A stretch of 64,000 nucleotides of DNA, from the NCBI GenBank assembly GCA_913061435.1, contig CAJXUK010000005.1, positions 1-64,000 of the forward strand, in the 5' to 3' direction. The DNA comes from an uncultured Thalassolituus sp. (GTDB taxonomy: Bacteria; Pseudomonadota; Gammaproteobacteria; Pseudomonadales; Oceanobacteraceae). A program made the position numbers and the translations under genes. Below, one piece after another: positions 43,907 to 53,418 of this stretch (its first letter is position 1; each line of letters begins with the position of its first letter). Below the pieces are notes generated by a model. The model had not been told where the DNA came from. It searched no databases and saw only the letters and a program-made list of their open reading frames with translations.

Positions 43907-45532
43907 ATGAGCATACTAAGTTCTGTTGATACCCCTACTGTTAGCATCACTCCTGTACGTCGCGCACTCATCAGCGTTTCGGACAAAACAGGCATTGTAG
44001 AATTCGCCCGCGCCTTAAGCGCTAATGGCACCGAACTGCTTTCCACTGGCGGTACTTATAAACTACTGATTGCAGAAGGCATTCCTGCAACAGAAGTATC
44101 CGACTACACCGGTTTCCCAGAAATGATGGATGGCCGTGTTAAAACGCTTCACCCTAAGATTCATGGGGGCGTTTTGGGTCGTCGCGGTCTTGATGACGAC
44201 GTTATGGCTGAGCACGGCATCAACCCGATCGACTTAGTAATTGTAAACCTATACCCATTTGCAGCAGCCGTGGCTAAGCCTGGCTGTACACTTCCTGATG
44301 CGATTGAAAATATCGACATCGGCGGCCCAACCATGGTTCGTTCTGCGGCCAAGAACAATGCACACGTTGGCATCGTCGTAAACGCATGCGATTACGATAG
44401 CATTTTAGCTGAAATCGCTGAGCACAAAGGTCTTACCACTAAGACGCGTTTTGACCTTGCCCTTAAAGCCTTCGAGCATACGTCTCAGTACGACGGCATG
44501 ATTGCGAACTACCTAGGTACTGTTGATCAAACTCAAGAAGTATTAAGCACAGAAAATCGTGATAACTTCCCACGCACTTTCAACAGCCAGTTCAGCAAAG
44601 CGCAAGACATGCGTTATGGCGAAAACCCACACCAGAAAGCCGCGTTCTATATCGACGAAGATGCCACTGAAGCATCTGTTGCTACGGCTAAACAGTTGCA
44701 GGGCAAAGAGCTTTCATTCAACAACGTGGCCGATACAGACGCTGCCCTTGAATGTGTTAAATCCTTCGTTAAGCCAGCTTGTGTGATCGTGAAACACGCC
44801 AACCCATGCGGTGTTGCGGTATCGTTAGACGGTATCGGCGAAGCGTATGAACTTGCTTACGCAACGGATACTGAATCAGCTTTTGGCGGCATTATCGCTT
44901 TCAACCGCGAATTAGATGGCGCGACAGCTCAGAAGATTGTTGATCGTCAATTCGTTGAAGTGATCATCGCTCCTAAGGTGAGCGCTGAAGCAATCGAAGT
45001 GGTTGCCGCTAAAAAGAACGTTCGCCTATTAGAATGTGGCGAATGGGATAATGACAACCGCGTACAAGATTTTGACTTCAAACGCGTTAACGGTGGTTTA
45101 TTAGTACAAGACCGCGACCAAGGTATGATTACCAAGGCCGATCTTAAAGTGGTTACTAAACGCCAGCCTACAGAAGCTGAATTAGACGATTTAATCTTTG
45201 CTTGGAAAGTGGCTAAATACGTTAAATCTAACGCTATTATCTACGCCAAAGGTCGCCAGACCATCGGTGTGGGCGCTGGCCAGATGAGCCGTGTTAACTC
45301 AGCGCGTATTGCGGCGATTAAAGCCGAACATGCGGGTCTTCAGGTTGAAGGTTCTGTTATGGCATCGGACGCGTTCTTCCCATTCCGTGATGGCTTAGAT
45401 AACGCCGCAGCGAATGGCATTAAGGCAGTGATTCAGCCAGGTGGGTCAATGCGCGATGAAGAAGTGATTGCCGCCGCCGACGAAGCCGGTATTGCAATGG
45501 TGTTTACCAGCATGCGTCATTTCCGCCATTAA
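43907..45532 (+). CDS. purH: Bifunctional AICAR formyltransferase/IMP cyclohydrolase PurH
   Basis: This 541-residue enzyme catalyses the last two steps of IMP synthesis. The N-terminal cyclohydrolase (MGS-like) domain has [10 protein letters not shown] and S-T-G-G-T. The C-terminal formyltransferase has the catalytic [16 protein letters not shown] and the ending S-M-R-H-F-R-H. The start ATG 43907 is supported by CGGAAG; an upstream TTG frame at 43880 is not family-like. purD follows, separated by 293 bp instead of the tight purHD spacing of enterics. Confidence 0.95.
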   Translation: MSILSSVDTPTVSITPVRRALISVSDKTGIVEFARALSANGTELLSTGGTYKLLIAEGIPATEVSDYTGFPEMMDGRVKTLHPKIHGGVLGRRGLDDDVMAEHGINPIDLVIVNLYPFAAAVAKPGCTLPDAIENIDIGGPTMVRSAAKNNAHVGIVVNACDYDSILAEIAEHKGLTTKTRFDLALKAFEHTSQYDGMIANYLGTVDQTQEVLSTENRDNFPRTFNSQFSKAQDMRYGENPHQKAAFYIDEDATEASVATAKQLQGKELSFNNVADTDAALECVKSFVKPACVIVKHANPCGVAVSLDGIGEAYELAYATDTESAFGGIIAFNRELDGATAQKIVDRQFVEVIIAPKVSAEAIEVVAAKKNVRLLECGEWDNDNRVQDFDFKRVNGGLLVQDRDQGMITKADLKVVTKRQPTEAELDDLIFAWKVAKYVKSNAIIYAKGRQTIGVGAGQMSRVNSARIAAIKAEHAGLQVEGSVMASDAFFPFRDGLDNAAANGIKAVIQPGGSMRDEEVIAAADEAGIAMVFTSMRHFRH

Positions 45533-45594
45533 GTCTTTGGTTTTAGGCGAGATTGGATGTACGAAATTTAGTGCACAAAATTTTAAATAAAAAA

Positions 45595-45618
45595 GAAAAG
45601 CTTCTCCTGAAGTTTTTC
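45595..45618 (+). terminator. Hairpin after purH
   Basis: GAAAAGCTTC (45595-45604) pairs with GAAGTTTTTC (45609-45618) through one G-T wobble and a TCCT loop. The T-run is in the descending arm. Confidence 0.6.
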
Positions 45619-45825
45619 AAGATTTAACAATATGAGATATTCCCAGTTAATTAATCTTGGATATCTTAATTATAGTTTTTAATTAGATTTCACAGGGTGT
45701 AAAAACATTCAGAACAAGGCAAAAATATTCGCAAAAGCGGAGCTTAGCGCGCTAAGTGAGCAGTTTAAGAATCTTTTTAACGCCGTTATGGATGGAATTT
45801 ACGCGCTGTTTTAGAGGAATTTATT

Positions 45826-47115
45826 GTGAAAGTTTTAGTAATTGGTTCAGGCGGTCGCGAACATGCTTTAGGCTGGAAAGCTGCTCAAGCAGAGAGCGTT
45901 GAAAAAGTTTTCATCGCACCAGGTAACGCAGGTAGCGCAGCAGAAGCCGGTCTTGAAAACGTTAATATCGATGTTTTAGACTTCGAAGGTCTTGCTACGT
46001 TTGTTGAAGACAATGGCATTGAGCTAACCATCGTTGGCCCAGAAGCCCCACTGGTTGAAGGGGTTGTTGATTTCTTCGCCGCACGTGGTTTAAAAGCTTT
46101 TGGCCCCTCTAAAGGCGCTGCTCAATTAGAAGGTTCTAAAGCGTTCACAAAAGATTTCTTAGCGCGTCATCAGATTCCTACGGGCTTCTACGAGAACTTT
46201 ACTGAAGTTGAGCCTGCGTTGGCTTACATCAATAAAATCGGCGCTCCAATTGTGGTTAAGGCCGATGGTCTTGCAGCAGGTAAAGGCGTAATCGTTGCTG
46301 AAACGGTTGAGCAAGCTTCCGAGGCTGTTACTGACATGCTATCTGGCAACGCTTTTGGCGAAGCCGGTTGTCGTGTGGTGATCGAAGAATTCTTAGCGGG
46401 TGAAGAAGCCAGCTTCATCGTCATGGTTGATGGTAAAAACGTCTTGCCAATGGCCACTAGCCAAGATCATAAACGTGTTGGCGATGGTGATACTGGCCCC
46501 AATACCGGCGGTATGGGTGCTTACTCCCCTGCCCCTGTGGTAACCCCTGAAATTCATGATCGCATCATGAAAGAAGTGATTATGCCAACGGTTGAAGGCA
46601 TGGCGAAAGAAGGCAACGACTACACCGGCTTCTTATACGCGGGTCTTATGATCGATGCTGACGGCACCCCAAAAGTCATCGAATATAACTGCCGTTTTGG
46701 TGATCCTGAAACTCAGCCAATCATGATGCGGATGCAATCAGATTTAGTTGATCTTTGCCTTGCCGCAATGGATGGTAAGCTCGATGAAAAAGAAACTCAG
46801 TGGGACCCTCGTCCTGCCGTGGGCGTGGTACTCGCCGCTGGCGGCTACCCTGCGTCTTACGCTAAAGGTGATGTGATTTCTTTGCCAACAAACGAAGGCA
46901 CTGACAGTAAAATCTTCCACGCAGGCACCGCAAATAATGCCGAAGGTGATATTGTAACAGCCGGTGGTCGTGTTCTTTGTGCAACCGCATTAGGTAACTC
47001 TGTAACAGACGCGCAAAAAAATGCTTATACACTGGCTAATAAAGTCAGCTGCAATGGCATGTTTATGCGCAGTGATATTGCTTATCGCGCTATTGCTCGC
47101 GAGCAGGAAAAATAA
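45826..47115 (+). CDS. purD: Phosphoribosylamine-glycine ligase PurD
   Basis: This 429-residue ATP-grasp enzyme makes GAR, the second step of purine synthesis. Key features are V-I-G-S-G-G-R-E-H-A-L-G-W-K at the N-terminus, G-P-S-K-G-A-A-Q-L-E-G-S-K, K-A-D-G-L-A-A-G-K-G-V and Y-N-C-R-F-G-D-P-E-T-Q. The start is GTG with GAGGA 8 nt upstream. It follows purH, probably with its own promoter in the gap. Confidence 0.95.
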   Translation: MKVLVIGSGGREHALGWKAAQAESVEKVFIAPGNAGSAAEAGLENVNIDVLDFEGLATFVEDNGIELTIVGPEAPLVEGVVDFFAARGLKAFGPSKGAAQLEGSKAFTKDFLARHQIPTGFYENFTEVEPALAYINKIGAPIVVKADGLAAGKGVIVAETVEQASEAVTDMLSGNAFGEAGCRVVIEEFLAGEEASFIVMVDGKNVLPMATSQDHKRVGDGDTGPNTGGMGAYSPAPVVTPEIHDRIMKEVIMPTVEGMAKEGNDYTGFLYAGLMIDADGTPKVIEYNCRFGDPETQPIMMRMQSDLVDLCLAAMDGKLDEKETQWDPRPAVGVVLAAGGYPASYAKGDVISLPTNEGTDSKIFHAGTANNAEGDIVTAGGRVLCATALGNSVTDAQKNAYTLANKVSCNGMFMRSDIAYRAIAREQEK

Positions 47116-47179
47116 AGCCGCTTATTATTAAATAAGCGAACACTTAACAGATGTTAAATTAGGGTCGATGTAGATTAAT

Positions 47180-49561
47180 ATGAGAAGTTTTATATCTTTT
47201 GCTTTAATCAAATCCACCGTATTTAACATCTCGTTAATGCTGAGTATATTGCTAATCTCGTTATTGTTAGCTTTATACAGCTCAAAAAGTCTGGCAGCAC
47301 CGCCTATCATGCTGCCTGATTCTTCTTTTGATCTTCAAATTACACCCTTCGTGGCGATTCTCGAGGATAAAACTAATCAACTAACGATTAACGACGTATT
47401 AAGTGCAGAAAATCAATTAAAATTCACCCCCAGTAAGCGTGAAAATCTGCGTTTTAGTTTATCCAAGTCCAGTTATTGGCTGCGATTCAGTGTTGTAAAT
47501 ACTCATCCTCAAAAACAAAGCTTAGTGTTTAGTATTAGCAATAGTCGCTTAGATAGCGTTGATCTATACGAGTACAAACAAAGCAAAATCAACCACTACC
47601 CATCTGGCAGCAAAGCAAAAATTAAAGCTCAAGGCAGCCACCGACAAGCTTATCCTTTTTTAATTGAAATCAATGGCAAAGCTAAACAAACCTATTTTGT
47701 TCGCCTTAACTCCTCTACCGCGATACATACTTTGTTACAGCTGCAATCCAATGATCAGTTTTTACAAAATCAGCAGTTTGATTTCACCGTTTTAGGCATT
47801 GCGCTGGGCATTATTTTTACTGTTGGCATCGCCTTTGTTTTTCTTTGGTATTTTTATCGCTTTAAAAGCTCGATCATTTCGGCCTTATATTGTTTGTGCA
47901 TTTTCTTTTTCATTCCTGCTTGGTTAGGGCAATGGTCTACCTGGTTCCCTAGCCTGCAAAATTTGCAACAAGAATTAATTTTAATCACCATCATGTTAGT
48001 GGCCATGCTGCAAATATTAATAGTAATGCGCCTGCGCTGGGACACCCCTGCTAGCAATACCATCATGCGCACTCTAAGGTTGACGCTATTGATGAATCTA
48101 GTGGCCACGTTTGTTTCATTTTTCTTAGAGTCCGGCGTAATGGTGATGTTTTTATTGGTGGTGATCGTTAGCTCAAGTCTAATCATTTGTATTATTTCAT
48201 TATTTAACAAATCTGTGTATGAGCGCGCTAAGCATTGGCTGCTGTGTGGTCATTTATTAATCATAACCGGGATCTTACTTAGCCTTTTAACCACTCATAA
48301 TTATCTGGCGTTTGATTTTATTAATACCTGGTCGGGGATTAGCATTCCTCTAATTATTGTTATATTCACCCTATTGGCTAATTTGAGCATTATTAATCAA
48401 TATCGTCTAAAACGACGCCTGCAATTTAATACCGACGATTTAATTCTGCCTGATCTACTTGCCAAACTTGGGCACGAATTCCGCACCCCTATTAACGGCG
48501 TAATGGGTATGAGCGAACTACTATCTGATACCCACCTCACGCATACTCAGCGCGACTACCTGGATATTATTAACCTTTCTGGTAATGATTTATTGCACCT
48601 CGTAAGTGAAATGTCTGACTTCGCTAAATTACAAAGTGGCCGCATTAATTTAGATCAAAGTGCGTTTGATTTATCTTCTTGCCTATCGCAGTGCATGTCT
48701 CGCCATCAGCAAGAGGCTAATCGCAAACAAGTCGAGTTAGTGATCAACATTGCCGATGATTTATCTCAACGACTAATCGGCGACAATAACCGACTGCAAA
48801 CCGTCATCAGTAATCTCGTGGGCCAATCATTACGCCACACTGAGAACGGCGAGCTAGAATTACGTGTTTTTCGGGTAGGCACTAGCCACCAAAATGGCAT
48901 ATTTTTTCAGATTCAATTATCTGGCAGCCTCATTGAACATGACGAGTTACGACGTTTATTCCGTACTATGCTGGGGCCACGTGAAGCTTTTGCTAGTTTA
49001 AACTTGGATCAAGGCCTAGGGCTTATTATTGTTAAGCGCTTGGTTAAATTGATGCAAGGTTCAATTGAAGTCGAAACCCTCACTTACAACGGCTGCTCTA
49101 TTACACTGTTTTTACCGATGCAAGAAGAATTAACTGATAAACCAGAAGAAAATGCTGATGGTTTAATACGTAAAAGAATTTTAATTGTCGACGACAACGC
49201 CACCTTCCGTACCGTCATTGAGAAGCAAGTTAAGCGCTGGGGCATGCGAGCTGATAGCACCTACAATGGTAAAGAGGCACTGGCATTAATGCGCAGTAAA
49301 GCCAACTTAGGTGAGACTTATGACTACATTGTTATTGATCACGATATGCCAATTATGGATGGCATTCAGTTAACCGAACGATTAATGGCTGATGACAGTA
49401 TCAGTCCAAAACCCCATCGCATTATGTTAACAGGCTTAGGCATCGGCACGGTTAATCAACAAGCTGACCAAGCAGGCATTCAAAAAGTCGTGAATAAACC
49501 CGTTAGCGGACAACAGCTTAAAGAGATTTTGTTAGAGTTTTGCCCAAAAGACTCGCGTTAG
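47180..49561 (+). CDS. RetS-like hybrid sensor kinase with degenerate ATPase domain
   Basis: This 793-residue protein has signal/TM1 (about 14-38), a periplasmic 7TMR-DISMED2-like beta domain (50-190), seven membrane helices (200-405), HisKA with G-H-E-F-R-T-P (His432), an HATPase-like domain (535-645) and a REC (665-790; Asp671/672, phospho-Asp720, Lys773). The ATP-binding boxes are eroded. The N-box is N-L-V-G-Q (second Asn replaced by Gln549) and the usual D-x-G-x-G reads L-S-G-S-L; only G-L-G-L remains. It may act as a regulator of another kinase or rely on phosphotransfer from one. It is transcribed 64 bp after purD. Confidence 0.83.
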   Translation: MRSFISFALIKSTVFNISLMLSILLISLLLALYSSKSLAAPPIMLPDSSFDLQITPFVAILEDKTNQLTINDVLSAENQLKFTPSKRENLRFSLSKSSYWLRFSVVNTHPQKQSLVFSISNSRLDSVDLYEYKQSKINHYPSGSKAKIKAQGSHRQAYPFLIEINGKAKQTYFVRLNSSTAIHTLLQLQSNDQFLQNQQFDFTVLGIALGIIFTVGIAFVFLWYFYRFKSSIISALYCLCIFFFIPAWLGQWSTWFPSLQNLQQELILITIMLVAMLQILIVMRLRWDTPASNTIMRTLRLTLLMNLVATFVSFFLESGVMVMFLLVVIVSSSLIICIISLFNKSVYERAKHWLLCGHLLIITGILLSLLTTHNYLAFDFINTWSGISIPLIIVIFTLLANLSIINQYRLKRRLQFNTDDLILPDLLAKLGHEFRTPINGVMGMSELLSDTHLTHTQRDYLDIINLSGNDLLHLVSEMSDFAKLQSGRINLDQSAFDLSSCLSQCMSRHQQEANRKQVELVINIADDLSQRLIGDNNRLQTVISNLVGQSLRHTENGELELRVFRVGTSHQNGIFFQIQLSGSLIEHDELRRLFRTMLGPREAFASLNLDQGLGLIIVKRLVKLMQGSIEVETLTYNGCSITLFLPMQEELTDKPEENADGLIRKRILIVDDNATFRTVIEKQVKRWGMRADSTYNGKEALALMRSKANLGETYDYIVIDHDMPIMDGIQLTERLMADDSISPKPHRIMLTGLGIGTVNQQADQAGIQKVVNKPVSGQQLKEILLEFCPKDSR

Positions 49562-49729
49562 GGCTTACCAATGAAACCTTTTATGAAATAATTAATCTAA
49601 ATCATTGGATAAATCATTTAATAAGCCCATTAACAAACCAGCTTCTTAACTACTCTTCCTGCATTTCTCGCCGCATTAGCGTAAAATGTAAATCAGTTTT
49701 ATTTGTTTAAATAGATAGGTTGATATCTT

Positions 49730-50368
49730 ATGCGTCATTTATCATTATTCGACAAAGTTATTCAAAACGCTGATCGTGCATTACGCACCTTAGTGCCTGG
49801 GTCATCACAAGAGCAACGCCTTTCTCCTGCTTATTCTTCTGCTGAAAACCCACTTGACGAAGCTGAACGCAAACATGCTTCCGGTTTAATGCGTATCAAC
49901 CATACCGGTGAAGTATGCGCCCAAGCACTCTACCAAGGCCAAGCAATGACGGCTAAATTGCCTGAAATCCGTGAAGCGATGGAAGAAGCTGCAGCCGAAG
50001 AAGTCGATCACTTAGTGTGGTGTGAAGATCGCCTTAATCAACTAGGTAGCCACACGAGTATTTTAAACCCTGCCTTTTACGGTTTATCGTTTGGCATTGG
50101 TGCTCTAGCCGGTGCGATTAGCGATAAAGTAAGTTTAGGATTTGTTGCTGAAACAGAACGCCAAGTGTGCAAACACCTTACCGAGCACATGACCTCTTTG
50201 CCCTCTAAAGATGACAAGAGTAAGGCGATTTTGTTGCAAATGTTAGATGACGAAGCAAGGCACGCTAACGCAGCATTAGATGCAGGGGGCTATGAATTCC
50301 CTCTTCCTGTGCGTGCAGTAATGACTGGCTTGAGCAAGGTCATGACGAAGAGTGTTTATAAGATATAA
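49730..50368 (+). CDS. coq7: Demethoxyubiquinone hydroxylase Coq7
   Basis: This 212-residue ferritin-like di-iron monooxygenase performs the last hydroxylation of ubiquinone synthesis. The iron ligands are visible as N-H-T-G-E (Glu61), E-E-V-D-H (Glu91, His94), E-T-E and D-D-E-A-R-H-A. Length and order are typical of Pseudomonas-type Coq7. ATAGG precedes the ATG. A complex inverted repeat lies upstream (GGGCTTA at 49561-49567 with TAAGCCC at 49622-49628, and CCAATGA at 49568-49574 with TCATTGG at 49602-49608), and a tandem repeat array follows. Confidence 0.94.
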   Translation: MRHLSLFDKVIQNADRALRTLVPGSSQEQRLSPAYSSAENPLDEAERKHASGLMRINHTGEVCAQALYQGQAMTAKLPEIREAMEEAAAEEVDHLVWCEDRLNQLGSHTSILNPAFYGLSFGIGALAGAISDKVSLGFVAETERQVCKHLTEHMTSLPSKDDKSKAILLQMLDDEARHANAALDAGGYEFPLPVRAVMTGLSKVMTKSVYKI

Positions 50369-50376
50369 GTTTTTTT

Positions 50377-50621
50377 GTCGCGCTGAAGCACGACCTACTT
50401 TTTAAACAATATTCGATAATAGTAGGTTGTCCTTTAGGGCAACATCTTGAATGTCGAGCTGAATCACGACCTACTTTTTAAGCAATACTCGATAATAGTA
50501 GGTTGTCCTTTAGGGCAACATCTTGAATGTCGAGCTGAAGCACGACCTACTTTTTAAGCAATATTCGATAATAGTATGTGGTCCTTTAGGGCAACATCTT
50601 GAATGTCGCGCTGAAGCACGA
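50377..50621. repeat. 76-bp tandem repeat array (3.2 copies)
   Basis: Units start at 50377, 50453, 50529 and 50605 (the last only 17 bp long), spaced exactly 76 bp and nearly identical. Each unit contains a G-T-C-G...C-G-A-C mini-hairpin, a CGACCTACT/AGTAGGTTG inverted pair and a TTGTCC-TTTA-GGGCAA hairpin, so each can fold into stems. No coding frame. The third copy has drifted (TATGTGGT instead of TAGGTTGT). Confidence 0.92.
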
Positions 50622-50625
50622 TCCA

Positions 50626-50666
50626 CAAAAAAGCCCAAATCTAATTATAGATTTGGGCTTTTTTAT
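50626..50666. terminator. Strong bidirectional terminator between coq7 and ilvH
   Basis: AGCCCAAATCTA (50632-50643) pairs perfectly with TAGATTTGGGCT (50648-50659) with a 4-nt loop, flanked by an A-run and a T-run. It ends both the coq7 side and the ilvIH operon. Confidence 0.92.
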
Positions 50667-50715
50667 TAAGTTTGAAATCATGCAATCGACTGCCGAAGCA
50701 GTCAATTCAAATAAA

Positions 50716-51219
50716 TTACAAGCTCAGTACTTTTTCACCACGAGAAATACCAGAAACACCCGTACGGACTGTTTCTAGCACGCAGCTTGGGCCAATCGCT
50801 TCAATAAAGGCTGCCAACTTATCGGTTGTTCCGGTAAGTTGCACGGTATACACACTGCTGCTGATATCAACAACCTGACCGCGGAATACATCCGCAGTGC
50901 GTTTAATTTCAGCTCGCTGAGCACCAACAGCTTTGACTTTAATCAACATCAGTTCACGCTCTATGTGTGGACCTTCTGTTAGATTAACCAATTTAACCAC
51001 TTCAATTAAGCGATTAAGCTGTTTAGTAATCTGCTCTACCTTGCCTTCATCGCCGACCGTGGTCATGGTTAGGCGAGATAAACTTTCATCTTCTGTAGGC
51101 GCAACCGTTAAGGTTTCGATGTTGTAGCCACGCTGGGCAAACAAACCAACAACGCGCGATAGAGCACCTGGCTCGTTTTCCAACAGAATGGAAATAATGT
51201 GACGTTGTGACTGACTCAT
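50716..51219 (-). CDS. ilvH: Acetolactate synthase regulatory subunit IlvH
   Basis: This 167-residue ACT-domain protein (H-I-I-S-I-L-L-E-N-E-P-G-A-L-S-R-V) gives valine feedback control to the large subunit. The start is ATG 51219, overlapping the ilvI stop (TAATG) with GGAG upstream; the 9-residue longer frame is rejected. The C-terminal part (A-E-I-K-R-T-A-D-V-F-R-G-x-V-V-D) is the conserved IlvH domain. Confidence 0.95.
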   Translation of the reverse strand: MSQSQRHIISILLENEPGALSRVVGLFAQRGYNIETLTVAPTEDESLSRLTMTTVGDEGKVEQITKQLNRLIEVVKLVNLTEGPHIERELMLIKVKAVGAQRAEIKRTADVFRGQVVDISSSVYTVQLTGTTDKLAAFIEAIGPSCVLETVRTGVSGISRGEKVLSL

Positions 51220-52943
51220 TATGTGCGCTCCGTTTTGTTCAACCACATATCGCGCATAGAACCCAGTGGTACTTGCATTGGATATACATGTTCTTTTTGA
51301 TCAACACGAACGTCTAAGAAAACCAAACGATCGTTATATTTATTAAAAGTATCTTCTAATGCCTGTGGTAATTCATCGCGATCATTAACGCGAATACCAA
51401 TATGACCATAAGATTCAACCAGCTTAATGAAATCCGGTAATGATTCCATGTAAGAATTAGAATGACGACCTTCGTAGTTCATATCCTGCCATTGGCGAAC
51501 CATGCCCAAAGAACCGTTATTTAAGCACAAGATTTTAACCGGTATACCGTATTGTAAGCAGGTTGATAACTCTTGAATGTTCATCTGAATAGAACCTTCG
51601 CCGGTAACACACACAACCATGTCATCAGGGAAGTTCATTTTAATGCCCATTGCTGCAGGGAAACCAAAACCCATGGTGCCTAAACCACCCGAGTTGATCC
51701 ACTTATTTGGCTCATCAAACGGATAATACTGAGCAGCAAACATTTGGTGCTGGCCAACGTCTGAGGTGACATAAGCCTTACCTTCAGTTGCTTGATACAT
51801 CGCCTGAATAACTTCTTGTGGCTTCATTAAGCCATCTTCATTCTTGTCAAAGCGCATGCCGTGACGAGGACGCCAATCATTGATTTGTTTCCACCAGCCG
51901 GCTAATGCTTCTTCATCAACCTGCTCTTTGGTGTTTCTAATTAACGACAGCATGTCATCCAAAACCGAACCTACCGGCCCTACAATAGGTACATCGGCAA
52001 CGATGGTTTTTGAGATAGACGACGGATCAATATCAATATGTATAATTTTAGCATCAGGGCAGAATTTATTGGTCGCATTGGTTACACGATCGTCAAAGCG
52101 AGCGCCAATGGCAATAATCAAATCCGCATGGTGCATGGCTACGTTTGCTTCGTAGGTGCCATGCATTCCTAGCATGCCCAAAAAGCGCTCATCTGTTCCC
52201 GGAAAAGCACCTAACCCCATTAAGGTGTTAGTCACTGGAAACCCTAGAACATCAACTAATTCACGTAACTTATCCGAACTCTTGTCAAGAATAACACCAC
52301 CACCACTATAAATAATGGGGCGTTTAGCTTCCATGATCATATCAACGGCTTTTTTAATCTGACCCGAGTGCCCACGCTGTGGTGGCGAGTATGAGCGAAT
52401 CTTAACTTTCTTAGGATAGTTATATTCAAAGCGCTCGTTCGGCATGGTCATATCTTTTGGTAAATCAATAACCACTGGCCCCGGACGACCGGTTTCTGCA
52501 ATGTGAAACGCTTTTGCAATAATATCTGGGATATCTACAGGGTTGGTCACACGGAAACTGTGTTTCACAATCGGACGCGCAATACCCAACATATCAGTTT
52601 CTTGGAATGCATCGTCACCGATAAGGTGAGAAGGTACCTGACCACAAATCACAACCATAGGAATAGAGTCAGTCTGAGCTGTCGCAATACCGGTTACGGT
52701 ATTGGTCGCACCCGGACCGGATGTCACCATAACCACACCTGCTTTACCCGTTGCACGAGCAAAGCCATCAGCCATATGAGCAGCCGCTTGCTCGTGACGG
52801 ACAAGTACATGCTTCACGTGACTTTGTTTATAAACTGCATCATAAACGTGTAACAAAGAGCCACCTGGGTAGCCATATATATACTCAACACCAGCATCGT
52901 GCAAAGCACGTACTATCATGTCACCGCCGGAAAGTAATTCCAC
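51219..52943 (-). CDS. ilvI: Acetolactate synthase catalytic subunit
   Basis: This 574-residue ThDP enzyme condenses pyruvate with pyruvate or 2-ketobutyrate in valine/isoleucine/leucine synthesis. It has catalytic Glu51 (R-H-E-Q-A-A), the FAD-binding middle, and the ThDP motif G-E-G-S-I-Q-M-N-I-Q-E-L with N-N-G-S-L-G-M-V-R-Q-W. The start is GTG with GAGGA upstream. It is coupled to ilvH. The sequence resembles IlvI of Pseudomonas more than IlvB or IlvG. Confidence 0.95.
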   Translation of the reverse strand: MELLSGGDMIVRALHDAGVEYIYGYPGGSLLHVYDAVYKQSHVKHVLVRHEQAAAHMADGFARATGKAGVVMVTSGPGATNTVTGIATAQTDSIPMVVICGQVPSHLIGDDAFQETDMLGIARPIVKHSFRVTNPVDIPDIIAKAFHIAETGRPGPVVIDLPKDMTMPNERFEYNYPKKVKIRSYSPPQRGHSGQIKKAVDMIMEAKRPIIYSGGGVILDKSSDKLRELVDVLGFPVTNTLMGLGAFPGTDERFLGMLGMHGTYEANVAMHHADLIIAIGARFDDRVTNATNKFCPDAKIIHIDIDPSSISKTIVADVPIVGPVGSVLDDMLSLIRNTKEQVDEEALAGWWKQINDWRPRHGMRFDKNEDGLMKPQEVIQAMYQATEGKAYVTSDVGQHQMFAAQYYPFDEPNKWINSGGLGTMGFGFPAAMGIKMNFPDDMVVCVTGEGSIQMNIQELSTCLQYGIPVKILCLNNGSLGMVRQWQDMNYEGRHSNSYMESLPDFIKLVESYGHIGIRVNDRDELPQALEDTFNKYNDRLVFLDVRVDQKEHVYPMQVPLGSMRDMWLNKTERT

Positions 52944-53418
52944 CGAATTATCCTCTATTTAAATCGATATTCGAATAAACCATTTAGCTATATTTGCATT
53001 GTATGTCGCCACACAAAACTGGTCGCTAAGACACATATAAACTAAATGTATAATGTTTTTTTGCAGAACGTCGCAGCTAAAACAGTACACCCAGCATTGA
53101 CACAACACTGTGCAATACTATTAACATCTAGCTACGAGTTGAAAGACTGGATGATCGATTTTTGGTCAATCACCGTATTGATTCTGCCTTGGTCTTAAGG
53201 TCGAGAATCGGAGGTGAATTCAGGGGATAACCTATTCACTCTCTTACCTATCTTTTCTCATAACACGTCGGTGATCGGCCCGAAATCAAGCATGACGAAA
53301 AGCTCGATAATTTTGCCATCTTACAGCAGTTTGTCAAGGCTATGATGGATAATCCCTTGACAAAAACAGTGCGATAATTGAATGTAATTTTTATTACTTT
53401 ATAAATAAGAGTTTTTTT
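52944..53418. other. 475-bp divergent intergenic region (ilvIH / DUF4124 gene)
   Basis: This region holds the control sequences of two divergent genes. It contains a dyad GATTCT (53180-53185)/AGAATC (53204-53209) with an inner CCTT/AAGG, a TATAAT at 53049-53054, and a 10-bp inverted repeat next to the rightward gene. I saw no ilv attenuator-like leader peptide and no RNA gene. Confidence 0.6.
53330..53364. promoter_or_regulatory. 10-bp inverted repeat overlapping a TTGACA element
   Basis: TTTGTCAAGG (53330-53339) and CCTTGACAAA (53355-53364) are perfect inverted copies 15 bp apart. The right arm contains TTGACA (53357-53362), a likely -35 for the DUF4124 gene, although no well-spaced -10 is evident. 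The layout suggests a dimeric repressor or activator site. Confidence 0.45.

Noticed and set aside
50377-50621. CRISPR array
   Set aside because: The repeats are directly contiguous 76-bp units without unique spacers and there are no cas genes.
53077-53097. Six-codon M-L-G-V-L-F frame upstream of ilvI as an attenuation leader peptide
   Set aside because: Too short, with no run of branched-chain codons and no terminator/antiterminator pair following it.
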